Source: Arsukibacterium tuosuense (GTDB lineage: Bacteria; Pseudomonadota; Gammaproteobacteria; Steroidobacterales; GCA-2729495). From it: a stretch of DNA of 64,000 nucleotides. Below the pieces are notes generated by a model. That model made no database searches. It was not told the origin of the DNA and saw only the letters and a list, made by a program, of their open reading frames with translations. The translations under genes and the position numbers were made by a program. This document shows, piece after piece, positions 1 through 8,119 of this stretch. The stretch covers positions 1 through 64,000 of the forward strand of contig CAMBYH010000009.1 in assembly GCA_945872065.1 (NCBI GenBank). Reading direction: 5' to 3'. Every line of letters starts with the position of its first letter. The stretch's first letter is position 1.

Positions 1-464
1 GTGAACTTGGAGGTGTGGTAGTCCGCGTTCCAGATTTCTGCATTGCTCGTGAAGCGGAACTTGTCGTTGTCCCACTCGGGCATGTCGAAGATTGGTGACG
101 CAGCGTCCGGGTCGTCGCCCAGGCACACCCAGATCAACCCGTACTTCTCAACGGTGGCATAGGCGTCGGTGCGGATACCCGGCACCACGACCTGCGCCTC
201 GTGATCGCGCCGGGACGGGATCAGGGTGCAGGCGCCATGGCCGTTGAAACGAAAGCCGTGAAACGGGCATGCGAGCGTGCCGTCCTTGTACAGGACCCCC
301 TCGGCGAGACTGGAGCCTCGATGCGGGCACACATTACTGATGCACCGGGCTGTACCGTCGGTTTCGCGAAACAGCACAAGATCAGCACCGAGGATCGTGA
401 CTTTTATGGGCTCGTTGGTCAGGTCCTGAGCGAAACCCGCTACATACCAGATGTTGGTGTACAC
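1..464 (-). CDS. Rieske 2Fe-2S aromatic-ring-hydroxylating-type oxygenase, N-terminal part (runs off the window)
   Basis: Oxygenase component of a Rieske non-heme iron system, which would hydroxylate an unknown (probably aromatic or alicyclic) substrate using electrons from a separate reductase. About 154 residues are visible and contain both halves of the Rieske site, CPHRG and, about 16 residues later, CPFHG. The mononuclear iron domain lies beyond base 1. I chose the GTG at 464 because GGGAG sits about 7 bases upstream and the protein then begins VYTNIWYVAGF, the usual start in this family. The start lies inside the last codons of the TetR gene, so the two are probably co-translated. Substrate cannot be read from this fragment. 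Confidence 0.9.
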   Translation of the reverse strand, partial: MYTNIWYVAGFAQDLTNEPIKVTILGADLVLFRETDGTARCISNVCPHRGSSLAEGVLYKDGTLACPFHGFRFNGHGACTLIPSRRDHEAQVVVPGIRTDAYATVEKYGLIWVCLGDDPDAASPIFDMPEWDNDKFRFTSNAEIWNADYHTSKF

Positions 465-1141
465 AACTTTCTCCCTTTGACGGCCACCGGGCGTGCGGGT
501 GGCTCAGGTTGTTCGCTCGCCGCGCTGGCTCTGGCGGCTACCGCCGCTGCTTCCCGGTGCGTAAGGCCAAGCATGCGCAGCACCAGCTCTGCGAATTGCA
601 TCTCCACGTCGGGCGGGGCCTTTCCCTGGAGGATGTCCTGGAGCAGCGGGTAGGCAGCACCCAGAATCACAGCGGCGACGACGCGGGCGTCGGCAATCCG
701 GAAGCGGCCGCTCCGGGCGCCGGAACTGATCATGTTCACGAGATCGTCCGCGCCCCGGGTCCGCTCAAGTTCACGCATTGCGCCCGAGCGCACCATGACC
801 CAGGCAACTGCAGGATCCCGCTTCGCCACCTGCAGGGTGTGCCTCACGTTCATCGCGATGGCCTCGGCCGGGTCGGCAATGCGGCTGAACACCTGCACCT
901 TGTAGGCGACGTCACGCTTGAAGAAGTCAGCCGCGATAGCCTCTACCAGCTGATCTTTCGACGCGAAGTGGTTGTAAAAGGACGGCTGGGAGACCCCGGC
1001 TTCCCGGACGATATCGAGGACCGTTGCGGCCTCCACGCCCTTACGGGCCAGCACTCGCCGCCCGCCGTCGAGCAGGGCGCGGCGAGTGCGCTCGCTGCGC
1101 GGATCATCCTTGCCTGCCAGTGTTCTCTGGGAATTTGCCAT
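440..1141 (-). CDS. TetR/AcrR family transcriptional regulator
   Basis: DNA-binding repressor of 233 residues. The N-terminal helix-turn-helix (about residues 15-65) shows the TetR pattern: TRRALLDGGRRVL, then VLDIVREAGVSQPSFYNHFASKDQL. The C-terminal ligand domain is not recognisable to a specific effector. The stop codon overlaps the start of the downstream Rieske oxygenase by 25 bases, so the regulator and the enzyme form one unit and the ligand is probably the oxygenase substrate or product (inference). A perfect palindrome 9 bases upstream of the ATG is a likely self-operator, and an SDR gene is transcribed divergently from the same gap. Confidence 0.93.
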   Translation of the reverse strand: MANSQRTLAGKDDPRSERTRRALLDGGRRVLARKGVEAATVLDIVREAGVSQPSFYNHFASKDQLVEAIAADFFKRDVAYKVQVFSRIADPAEAIAMNVRHTLQVAKRDPAVAWVMVRSGAMRELERTRGADDLVNMISSGARSGRFRIADARVVAAVILGAAYPLLQDILQGKAPPDVEMQFAELVLRMLGLTHREAAAVAARASAASEQPEPPARPVAVKGRKLCTPTSGM

Positions 1142-1149
1142 CGGGCAAA

Positions 1150-1172
1150 CTATTTAGCATCGCACTAAATAG
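1150..1172. promoter_or_regulatory. Palindromic operator for the TetR regulator
   Basis: Perfect inverted repeat: CTATTTAG at 1150-1157 and CTAAATAG at 1165-1172, separated by 7 bases. Its AT-richness stands out from the GC-rich surroundings. It lies 9 bases upstream of the tetR ATG and about 130 bases upstream of the divergent SDR. This is the expected placement and size of a TetR-dimer operator that autoregulates and perhaps controls the divergent gene. Binding itself is inferred. Confidence 0.75.
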
Positions 1173-1304
1173 ATGTCAACCCGGCGGCGTGGTGCGTGGC
1201 ATCGGGCAGCAACCACCTGCCGGGGCAGTGGCCTGCGAGCCTTGACGGTACCGGTCCCATCGCCGAAGCTCAATATTCCGTCGTTGACTGAGACCTGCAC
1301 CGCC

Positions 1305-2123
1305 ATGCGCACCGCTGTACTTGTGATTGCCGCCCTGCTGGCCACCGCCAGCCTGCCCGCCCTAAGCCAGGCGGCCGACGCTGTGAAGCCCGTCGTACTG
1401 ATTACGGGCGCCAACCGGGGTATCGGCCTTGAGCTGGTCCGCCAGTACTCGGCCCTGGACTGGAAGATCATCGCCACGGTCCGCGACGTGCCCGGCGCGA
1501 CCGACCTGCAGGTCCTGGCGAAGGCCGACCCGGACATTACCGTTGAGAAGCTGGACGTCACCGACCATGCCGCCGTCGACGCCCTGGCCCTGCAGTACAA
1601 GGATCAGCCCATCGACGTCTTGCTGAGCAACGCGGGCAAGACGCCGCGCTACATGTCGGCCATGAAGGGGGTGACAACCATCGACTACGAAGAGGCCATG
1701 AACAGTTACCGGATCAATGCACTGGGACCCGCGAAGCTGGTGGCCGCGTTCCTCCCCCAGGTACAGAAGTCCGGTCAGAAAAAGATCGCGGTCATCTCCA
1801 GCAAGGCGGGTTCCTTCGCCGAAGGCCCACAGATGGCGATGATGTATGAGTACCGCGCCAGCAAGGCGGCACTGAACATGATCGTGCACACGCTGGGCTA
1901 TGAGACGGCCAAGAAGAGTGTGATCATCGCCGCCATCTCGCCGGGCTCGGTGGACACCAAGCCGGTGAAGGGTGAACTGGGCTATGGCAGCAACTTCAAG
2001 CAGCCCGGCGCCGGCCAGCCGGGCGACAGTGTCGCGGGCATCATCAAGGTGATCGCCGGCCTGACGCCCGCCCAGAACGGCGAGTTCCTCGACTACAAGG
2101 ACGGGCGCGTCATTCCCTGGTAG
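1305..2123 (+). CDS. Short-chain dehydrogenase/reductase with an N-terminal signal peptide
   Basis: NAD(P)-dependent oxidoreductase of 272 residues with a classical SDR fold. The dinucleotide-binding motif TGANRGIG is at residues 34-41, an NAG-type motif (LLSNAG) follows, and the active site is Y183-x3-K187 (YRASK) with a serine cluster in ISSKAGS. The ATG at 1305 was chosen over longer in-frame starts because it gives MRTAVLVIAALLATA...ALSQAADA, a clean signal peptide. Export is unusual for an SDR, since the cofactor is cytosolic, so the segment may be an anchor or the protein may be Tat/Sec-exported. It is divergent from the tetR-Rieske unit. The stop codon TAG lies inside a REP element. 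Confidence 0.88.
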   Translation: MRTAVLVIAALLATASLPALSQAADAVKPVVLITGANRGIGLELVRQYSALDWKIIATVRDVPGATDLQVLAKADPDITVEKLDVTDHAAVDALALQYKDQPIDVLLSNAGKTPRYMSAMKGVTTIDYEEAMNSYRINALGPAKLVAAFLPQVQKSGQKKIAVISSKAGSFAEGPQMAMMYEYRASKAALNMIVHTLGYETAKKSVIIAAISPGSVDTKPVKGELGYGSNFKQPGAGQPGDSVAGIIKVIAGLTPAQNGEFLDYKDGRVIPW

Positions 2124-2143
2124 GAGCGCCGACCGGCGCGATC
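2120..2143. repeat. REP-like palindromic element, copy 1
   Basis: Begins GTAGGAGCGCC and contains the short hairpin GCGCC-gacc-GGCGC, followed by GATC. It is a single, slightly diverged half of the family seen intact at 9383-9436. The TAG of its leading GTAG serves as the stop codon of the SDR gene. Confidence 0.65.
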
Positions 2144-2148
2144 AGGCG

Positions 2149-3018
2149 TTACAGGCTTTTTGCGGCAAACGTGTCGCAGGCGTCGAGCTGGCCGCTGTCC
2201 AGTCCTTGCCTGAACCACCGGACGCGCTGCTCGGCGCTGCCGTGGGTAAATGAATCCGGCGTGACATAGCCCCGGGACTGCTGCTGGAGACGATCGTCCC
2301 CGATGGCGCTCGCGGCAGTCAGGGCCTCCTCGACGTCGCCCGTCTCCAGGATCTGCCGGGTGCGGTCGGCCCGGTGGGCCCAGATGCCTGCGAAGCAATC
2401 GGCCTGTAGCTCAAGCCGGACGGAGAGCGCGTTGGCCTCCACTTCACTGCCCTGCTGGCGGGCTTTCTGCACCTGAGCCGAGAGCCCCGTGATGTTCTGC
2501 ACGTGATGCCCGACCTCGTGGGCAATGACGTAGGCCTGGGCGAAGTCACCGGGTGCCTGGAAGCGGTCCCGGAGGTCCCGGTAGAAACTGAGGTCGATGT
2601 ACACCTTCTGGTCAGCGGGACAGTAGAAGGGCCCCATGGCCGCCTGGGCACTGCCGCAGGCGGACTGGACGCTATCGGAAAAGAGCACCAGTTTGGGCAC
2701 CTCATAGCGTTGACCGGCTTCGGCCAAGATGGCGGTCCACGTGTCCTCGGTATCCGCCAGGACGACGGAAACAAAGTCTGAGGCAGCATCCGGCTGGGCG
2801 GGGGTTCCGTCAGCACCGACAGGGGTCCCAGCCGACTGTTGTTCGCCGACCTGGCCTACCGGCGCGTTCTGCAGCAGGAAGGTTGGATCAACCCCGAAAT
2901 AGAGGGCCAGCAGGATAAGGACGATGGTACCCAGACCGCCGCCCACGAAGGCCGGCCGGCTGGTCATCCCACGCCGGTCTTCGACGTTGGAACTTCGCCG
3001 TCCGTCTTCCCATCGCAT
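2149..3018 (-). CDS. KPN_02809/YpfJ-type neutral zinc metallopeptidase
   Basis: Membrane-anchored putative zinc peptidase of 289 residues. The start at 3018 gives MRWEDGRRSSNVEDRRG, the hallmark N-terminus of this family, preceded by GAGG; a longer in-frame start adds 12 unconserved residues. One transmembrane helix (GTIVLILLALYFGV) follows, then a Gln/Ala/Pro-rich linker. The zinc motif HEVGHH starts at H167 and a further conserved acidic region lies near LQADCFAGIWAH. The length matches the family. Its physiological substrate is unknown. It stands alone, on the opposite strand to the SDR, whose REP-bearing 3' end it nearly touches. Confidence 0.92.
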   Translation of the reverse strand: MRWEDGRRSSNVEDRRGMTSRPAFVGGGLGTIVLILLALYFGVDPTFLLQNAPVGQVGEQQSAGTPVGADGTPAQPDAASDFVSVVLADTEDTWTAILAEAGQRYEVPKLVLFSDSVQSACGSAQAAMGPFYCPADQKVYIDLSFYRDLRDRFQAPGDFAQAYVIAHEVGHHVQNITGLSAQVQKARQQGSEVEANALSVRLELQADCFAGIWAHRADRTRQILETGDVEEALTAASAIGDDRLQQQSRGYVTPDSFTHGSAEQRVRWFRQGLDSGQLDACDTFAAKSL

Positions 3019-3084
3019 GCCTCTAATCCTCACCGTTTGCGGCGTGGCGGTCAACCACGGTGCCGACGTTGCCGGGCGGAGCGC

Positions 3085-4245
3085 CTACACCACTCGCAAC
3101 ACATAGCACTTCAGGTAACGCGTCTCCCGCAGCGCCAGCAGCACCGGATGATCCCGGCCAGCGCCACGCTTCTCGATGATCTGCACCTCGCGCCCTGCAT
3201 CGGCGGCAGCCGCCTGCAACATCGTCTCGAAGGCAGCCTCGTCCACGTGATGACTGCAGCTGGATGTGATCAGGTAGCCGCCAGGACCGAGCAGCTGCAT
3301 GGCCCGCAGGTTGATTTCCTTGTAGCCCCGCAGGCCCGCGGCCGTTGCATCCTTGTTCTTGGCGAAGGCTGGCGGATCTAGCACGATCGTGTCGTAACGG
3401 CGCATGGCGTCGAACTCGGCGCGGAGAAAGTCGAAGGCATTCGCCGCGAGCACGTCGATGTTGGTGATGCCGTTACGCGCGGCGTTGGCCCGGATCTGGT
3501 CACAGGCCGGCTCGGAGCTGTCCACCGCCGTCACCCGCTCTGCCCGCCGGGCCATCTGCAGGGCGAAGCCGCCGATATAGCTGAAGCAGTCGAGAACGCG
3601 ACCCCGGGCGTAGCGGCCCGCCACGACATGATTCTCCCGCTGGTCCAGGAAGCTGCCGGTCTTCTGGCCATGCTCCAGGCTCACACCCAGCTCCAGCTGA
3701 CCCTCGCGGATCACCACCGGATCCGGCACCTCGCCCCAGAGCAAACCCTTCTCCTGCGTCAGGCCCTCCAGAGCCCGTACCCCCGCGTCCGAGCGGTTCA
3801 TGATCCCCTTGCAGGCGAACTGCTCCACGAGCAGCGGCAGCAGCAGGTCACGCCGCTGGTCCATGGCGGGAGTCAGGAACTGAACGCTCAGATAGTCGCC
3901 GTAGCGATCCACGACCAGCCCGGGAAGGCCGTCGCCATCCCCGTGCACCGCCCGCCAGGTGCTCTCGCCCGGGTACATCGCCCGCCGCAGCGCTGCGGCC
4001 TCGGCAATCCGCTGACGAAAGAAGCTCGCGTCAACGGGCTGTTCCGAGCGCGTGATCCGGCGGAGCGTGATCTTCGACTGCAGGGAAACGCAGGCCTGGC
4101 CCAGGAAGCGCCCCCGCTCATCCTGCACGGGGGCTATGGCGCCAGTCTCCTGGCCCTGGGGCAGGCGGACGTCCGTGCGGTAGATCCAGGGGTGGCCGGC
4201 AGCCCAGCGGCTTGCGCCCCGGGGGCCAACAACAATGGCGTTCAG
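3085..4245 (-). CDS. RlmI-like class I SAM-dependent rRNA methyltransferase, apparently starting at CTG
   Basis: Probable 23S rRNA cytosine-5 methyltransferase. The C-terminal Rossmann domain has [16 protein letters not shown] (SAM site), DPPAFAKNK (motif IV) and SSCSHHVD. The nearest standard start is a GTG at 4128, but it would cut off most of the N-terminal PUA domain. The open frame continues upstream through [21 protein letters not shown], which matches the RlmI-family GHPWIF region. No ATG, GTG or TTG exists in frame upstream of 4128. A CTG at 4245 overlaps the mscL stop (CTGA), giving 386 residues, close to the E. coli RlmI length of about 396. I infer CTG initiation coupled to mscL. 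A base error is the alternative. Confidence 0.85.
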   Translation of the reverse strand: MNAIVVGPRGASRWAAGHPWIYRTDVRLPQGQETGAIAPVQDERGRFLGQACVSLQSKITLRRITRSEQPVDASFFRQRIAEAAALRRAMYPGESTWRAVHGDGDGLPGLVVDRYGDYLSVQFLTPAMDQRRDLLLPLLVEQFACKGIMNRSDAGVRALEGLTQEKGLLWGEVPDPVVIREGQLELGVSLEHGQKTGSFLDQRENHVVAGRYARGRVLDCFSYIGGFALQMARRAERVTAVDSSEPACDQIRANAARNGITNIDVLAANAFDFLRAEFDAMRRYDTIVLDPPAFAKNKDATAAGLRGYKEINLRAMQLLGPGGYLITSSCSHHVDEAAFETMLQAAAADAGREVQIIEKRGAGRDHPVLLALRETRYLKCYVLRVV

Positions 4246-4652
4246 CGACTTTTCAACACGTCGCGGATCTCGGTGAGCAACTGCTGATCCGGGGTTGGCC
4301 CTGGCGGGGCCGGCGGTGGGGCCTCAGCCTTCAGGCGATTCATGGTCCGCACCATGAGGAAGATAATGAATGCCAGGATGACAAAATCGAGAATGGAATT
4401 GATAAAGACGCCGTACTTGAGCACCGGGGCACCGGCATCAGTGGCCGCTTTCAGCGTGTCGTAGGCGCCGTCGCCGAGGTTGATAAAGAGGTTGCTGAAG
4501 TCCACCTTACCCATCGCCAGGCCCACCACAGGCAGGATCAGATCGTTGGTCAGCGACGTGACGATCTTCCCGAACGCCGCGCCGATGATCACGCCAACGG
4601 CGAGATCAACGACATTGCCCCGCATCACAAAAGCCTTGAATTCCTGCAGCAT
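4242..4652 (-). CDS. mscL: Large-conductance mechanosensitive channel MscL
   Basis: Inner-membrane homopentameric channel that releases solutes on hypo-osmotic shock. The 136-residue protein matches the family: N-terminal amphipathic [31 protein letters not shown] (first transmembrane helix), a periplasmic loop, second helix [19 protein letters not shown], then the charged C-terminal helix. ATG 4652 was chosen because GGGGAG lies about 7 bases upstream; the TTG 15 bases earlier has no conserved residues after it. The TGA overlaps the probable CTG start of the rRNA methyltransferase gene by three bases. Confidence 0.96.
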   Translation of the reverse strand: MLQEFKAFVMRGNVVDLAVGVIIGAAFGKIVTSLTNDLILPVVGLAMGKVDFSNLFINLGDGAYDTLKAATDAGAPVLKYGVFINSILDFVILAFIIFLMVRTMNRLKAEAPPPAPPGPTPDQQLLTEIRDVLKSR

Positions 4653-4769
4653 GGACGCACTCCCCAAGTAACTGAAATTGCTCTGACTTACGGGCCGTTT
4701 TTTATTGCTGGAAGGCCCGCTTCCGCGATAGGTTAATCTGCAACCTCAGCAGATCGCAACACGAGCCAG

Positions 4770-4931
4770 ATGTCCGAGCCCTTCGAACTGGAGTTTTACG
4801 GCGCCACCCGCGAGGTCACCGGGTCCTGCCATATCCTGCGGGCCGGTAGCCGGCAGATCCTCCTCGCGTGCGGTTGTGGCCGAACGTGGCCTGCGCGTCC
4901 ATCTTCGCACGTTAATGCAGGAGCGCCCTGA
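4770..4931 (+). pseudogene. Truncated N-terminus of an MBL-fold/beta-CASP RNA exonuclease
   Basis: A 53-codon frame beginning MSEPFELEFYGATREVTGSC and continuing through HILRAGSRQILL. This is the typical first strand-loop of beta-CASP RNA-processing exonucleases (pattern GA-EVTGS-H-L, then LLDCG). Homology stops at ILLACG, where the family has LLDCG, and the remaining residues are unrelated up to a stop inside a REP copy. The metal-binding HxHxDH motif is missing altogether, so the product cannot be an active nuclease. A rearrangement at or near the REP is the likely cause. Confidence 0.72.
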
Positions 4932-4972
4932 GGCGCGATTACTATCCAGATCGCGCCTCAAGGCGCTCCTAC
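4917..4972. repeat. REP-like element pair in opposite orientations, copy 2
   Basis: Two inverted halves: 4917-4939 (GCAGGAGCGCCCTGAGGCGC...) and 4950-4972 (...GCGCCTCAAGGCGCTCCTAC). Each half folds on itself and the two can pair together into a long hairpin, the arrangement called BIME/REPIN in other Gammaproteobacteria. It ends in CTACAGGAG, where AGGAG appears to serve as the ribosome-binding site of the ATPase gene at 4985. Confidence 0.8.
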
Positions 4973-4984
4973 AGGAGACCAGCC

Positions 4985-7417
4985 ATGCAGGACTACGAGA
5001 AACTGGGATCGTTCTACCTGGGGCGCCGCTGGGATTCCGCTGCCGGGAAGCTCCAGGACGAACTGGTGCTCTACGACTCCCCGGACCTGACCACCCATGC
5101 CGTGATCATCGGCATGACCGGCAGCGGCAAGACTGGCCTCGGCATCGCCCTCCTGGAGGAAGCGGCCCTCGACAAGGTGCCCGTCATCGCCATCGACCCC
5201 AAGGGCGATCTCGGCAATCTGCTCCTGACCTTTCCTGAATTACGGCCTGCGGATTTCGAGCCCTGGGTGGGCGCCCAGGACGCGGCAGCTGCAGGCCAGA
5301 CCGCGCCGGAATTTGCGGCGGCGGAAGCTGCCCGGTGGCGGCAGGGTCTCGCCGACTGGGGCCAGGGCCCGGACCGCATCGGGCGCCTGCGCGGGGCCGC
5401 GGAGTTTGCCCTTTACACCCCGGGCAGCACGGCAGGACTACCCCTGTCGGTGCTGGGCTCCTTCAACGCCCCCGGCGAGGTGCTGCGGGGCGATGCGGAA
5501 CTCTACCGCCAGCACGTGCAGAGTGTCGCCACCGGCCTGCTGACACTCGTGGGAATCGAGGCAGACCCGATCACGAGCCGCGAGCACATCCTGCTGTCCG
5601 CCGTGCTGGACAGTCACTGGCAACAGGGTCTGAACCTGGATCTCGGTGGATTGATCGGTGCAATCCAGAACCCGGGGATCAGCAAGATCGGCGTCATCGA
5701 TCTCGAGAGCTTCTACCCCTCCAAAGACCGCTTTGCCCTCGCGATGCGCCTCAACAACCTGCTGGCCGCGCCAGGCTTCAAGGCCTGGACCGAGGGCGAG
5801 CCACTGGATGCGGGCAGGCTGCTGTTCACGGCAGACGGCCGACCGCGAGTCAGCGTGCTGTCCATTGCACATCTCGGTGACGCCGAGCGCATGTTCTTCG
5901 TCACGCTGCTGCTCAACGAGATCGTGGCCTGGATGCGGACCCAGCCAGGCACCTCGTCACTGCGCGCCATCCTGTACATGGATGAAGTGTTCGGCTTCCT
6001 GCCGCCCGTTGCCGCCCCGCCCTCCAAGCTGCTGCTGCTGACACTACTCAAACAGGCCAGGGCTTTCGGCCTGGGGGTGGTGCTGTCCACCCAGAATCCC
6101 GTGGACCTGGACTACAAGGCCCTGTCCAATGCCGGCACCTGGTTTATCGGCCGACTCCAGACCGAGCAGGACCGGAACCGGGTCCGCGACGGCCTCCTGG
6201 CCGCGGCCCCGACTGAAGGCCTGGACGCAGGCAGCCTCGATGCCACCCTGGCCTCCCTGGGCAAGCGCACCTTCCTCATGCACAACGTCCACGAGAAGTC
6301 GCCTGTGCTGCTCCAAAGCCGCTGGGCGATGGCCTACCTCCGCGGTCCACTGACCCGGGAAGACATTCGTCGGCTGACCCGGACGCCTGCAGCGGCAGCG
6401 GCAGCGCCCCAGCCCGTCCTGCCCGTCCTGCCCGTCGCTGCGGTGGCACAACGGACCGGCGCAGCGCCAGCCGGCAGTCGGCCCCTGCTGCACCCGTCGA
6501 TTCCCGTGCTGTTCGCGGTCGGCAGGACGCGGGCCGGCAGTGGGGAACGCCTGGTATACCAGCCGCGCCTGCTTGGCTCTGCCCGGGTGGCCTACGCGAG
6601 CGTCAAGTACGGCATCGACCTCCAGCGGGACCTGACCGTAGCGCTGGATGCGACAAGCGGTCCCGGCGACTGGCGGACTGCAGAATCCCTGCCGCTGGAT
6701 ACTGCCACTCTGGTGAAGGAACCGGTCGCAGCTGCCAGCTTTGCCGGTCTCGCTGCCGAGTTCAGCGATGCGGGCAACTTCAAGGCAGCACAGGACCAGT
6801 TCCGTACCTGGGTACGTACGGAACAGCCGCTGGTTCTCCGGCGCAGCGCAACTCTGAAAACAGTCTCCCGTCCGGAGGAAACGGAGGTGACCTTTCACGT
6901 CCGGTTGCAGCACGAAGCACGGGAGCAGCGGGACAGGGACACGGCCGCCCTCCGGCAGAAGTACGCCGCAAAGTTCGCGACCCTGCAGGAGCGCCTCCGC
7001 CGCTCGGAGCAGGCCATCTCCCGGGAGCAGGAGCAGGCCACCGGGTCCAAAATCGACGCGGCTATGTCGGTAGGTTCTGCCGTCCTCGGCGCACTGTTCG
7101 GCCGCAAGGCCATCTCGGCAGCATCAGCGGGTCGGGTCTCCACGGCCATGCGCAAGGCCGGCAACGTCCAACGGCAGTCTGGTGATGTGGTGCGGGCTAC
7201 CGAAACCGCGGCAGAGGTGCGGGCCCAGATCAGCGAACTCGAGGCGCAGGTGGAGAGCGGAATCGCGGCGCTGGAAAGTCGCGTCGATGCCCAAAGCGAA
7301 GTTCTGGAGGAGATCAGCCTGCGCCCGAAGGCCAGCGATATTACCGTCCGGTTCTGCGGCATCCTGTGGCTGCCCTTCCTGGAGGACAGCCAGGGGAATC
7401 TGCGTTCAGCCCTGTAG
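4985..7417 (+). CDS. HerA/DUF87-like ATP-binding protein with C-terminal coiled coil
   Basis: P-loop ATPase of 810 residues from the HerA/FtsK/VirD4-like superfamily. Walker A GMTGSGKT is at residues 43-50, followed by VIAIDPKGDLGNLL. Walker B is in AILYMDEVFGFLP, followed by a KQARAFGLGVVLSTQNPVDLDYKAL sensor region and an arginine-rich TEQDRNRVRDGL. The C-terminal third is a long charged coiled coil (about residues 640-700) interrupted by a Gly/Ala stretch (SVGSAVLGALFGRK), then a second helix and a final RFCGILWLPF. Proteins of this layout are widespread but uncharacterised; a DNA- or membrane-associated motor is inferred. The start is supported by AGGAG from the preceding REP. Confidence 0.85.
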   Translation: MQDYEKLGSFYLGRRWDSAAGKLQDELVLYDSPDLTTHAVIIGMTGSGKTGLGIALLEEAALDKVPVIAIDPKGDLGNLLLTFPELRPADFEPWVGAQDAAAAGQTAPEFAAAEAARWRQGLADWGQGPDRIGRLRGAAEFALYTPGSTAGLPLSVLGSFNAPGEVLRGDAELYRQHVQSVATGLLTLVGIEADPITSREHILLSAVLDSHWQQGLNLDLGGLIGAIQNPGISKIGVIDLESFYPSKDRFALAMRLNNLLAAPGFKAWTEGEPLDAGRLLFTADGRPRVSVLSIAHLGDAERMFFVTLLLNEIVAWMRTQPGTSSLRAILYMDEVFGFLPPVAAPPSKLLLLTLLKQARAFGLGVVLSTQNPVDLDYKALSNAGTWFIGRLQTEQDRNRVRDGLLAAAPTEGLDAGSLDATLASLGKRTFLMHNVHEKSPVLLQSRWAMAYLRGPLTREDIRRLTRTPAAAAAAPQPVLPVLPVAAVAQRTGAAPAGSRPLLHPSIPVLFAVGRTRAGSGERLVYQPRLLGSARVAYASVKYGIDLQRDLTVALDATSGPGDWRTAESLPLDTATLVKEPVAAASFAGLAAEFSDAGNFKAAQDQFRTWVRTEQPLVLRRSATLKTVSRPEETEVTFHVRLQHEAREQRDRDTAALRQKYAAKFATLQERLRRSEQAISREQEQATGSKIDAAMSVGSAVLGALFGRKAISAASAGRVSTAMRKAGNVQRQSGDVVRATETAAEVRAQISELEAQVESGIAALESRVDAQSEVLEEISLRPKASDITVRFCGILWLPFLEDSQGNLRSAL

Positions 7418-7448
7418 GAGCGCCCGTAGGAGCGCCTTTAGGCGCGAA
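7414..7448. repeat. REP-like element, copy 3 (tandem partial plus full half)
   Basis: GTAGGAGCGCC occurs twice in tandem (7414-7424 and 7426-7436), and the second is completed by TTTAGGCGCGAA to form a hairpin. The first TAG terminates the ATPase gene. The duplicated head is like the partial head copies preceding the element at 9383. Confidence 0.75.
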
Positions 7449-7464
7449 ACACTCCGCGAACCCC

Positions 7465-8034
7465 TCAGCGCCCGAAGGGAACCCCGTAGATCAGGGAAGT
7501 CGTCAGCACCCACCAGGAGCTGGCGAACTCAATGTCGACAAACTCGGCCTCGATGCGCACATGAAAGCGTTCCGAGCCCCGGAAATCCAGGCCAAAGCCC
7601 CACATCAGATCCGTGCCGTCCTCCTTGGTGGGCAGGGGAAATGACCCGAGGGTCGCTTCGCTTTCCCAGCGAATGGCGCCCAGCTTGCCGAAGGCCTTCA
7701 GGCCCGAATCAATGGGGTAGAAGCCGAGGAGCGCCAGGTCCCAGCCCGAGGTCTCGACCCGGTCATTAAGGCTGGGCTGACCCTGCTGGACCGCAACCCG
7801 GTCCTTGACGGTACCGAAATCGATATAGCCAAGTTCCAGGCCCAGGTAATCGCCGTAGCGCAGCCCGAGAAACTCGCGGGTGGCATAGGCGGAGCCCTCG
7901 AAATCCAGAGCGTCGATCTTGAAGGTTGAGTAACCGACGCCGAGCCCCCCGTACACCTCGTTATCTGCACGGACTGACTGCGCAGGCAAAGCGAAAACGG
8001 ACAGCAGCAGCAGGGCCGGGACTAGACGGGGCAT
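7465..8034 (-). CDS. Outer-membrane beta-barrel protein
   Basis: A 189-residue exported protein with a clear Sec signal peptide (MPRLVPALLLLSVFALPAQSVRA, cleavage before DNEVY). The mature part is a series of alternating amphipathic strands with aromatic girdles (YGGLGVGYSTFKI, LGLELGYIDFG, LALLGFYPI, WGFGLDFRG) and a C-terminal LTTSLIYGVPFGR. This matches the OmpA/OmpW-like eight-strand barrel class in length. No periplasmic peptidoglycan-binding domain is present. The function is unknown. It is transcribed divergently from the MFS gene at 8120 and separated from it by 85 bases. Confidence 0.82.
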   Translation of the reverse strand: MPRLVPALLLLSVFALPAQSVRADNEVYGGLGVGYSTFKIDALDFEGSAYATREFLGLRYGDYLGLELGYIDFGTVKDRVAVQQGQPSLNDRVETSGWDLALLGFYPIDSGLKAFGKLGAIRWESEATLGSFPLPTKEDGTDLMWGFGLDFRGSERFHVRIEAEFVDIEFASSWWVLTTSLIYGVPFGR

Positions 8035-8119
8035 CGGGATCTCCGGGCTTTCACCAGGCGGCAGATTAGCAGTTTAGCGGTAACAGGTCCGTGGCGTTCC
8101 ACACTATTATTGAGGAACA

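Noticed and set aside
4680-4730. Terminator after mscL suggested by GGGCC...TTTTTT...GGCCC
   Set aside because: It lies upstream of mscL on its own strand, the loop is long and the T-run is inside the loop rather than after the stem.
6044-6913. Long minus-strand open frame (289 residues) opposite the HerA-like ATPase
   Set aside because: It lies wholly antisense to a gene with clear Walker motifs; the protein has no recognisable family and the composition expected of a high-GC shadow frame.
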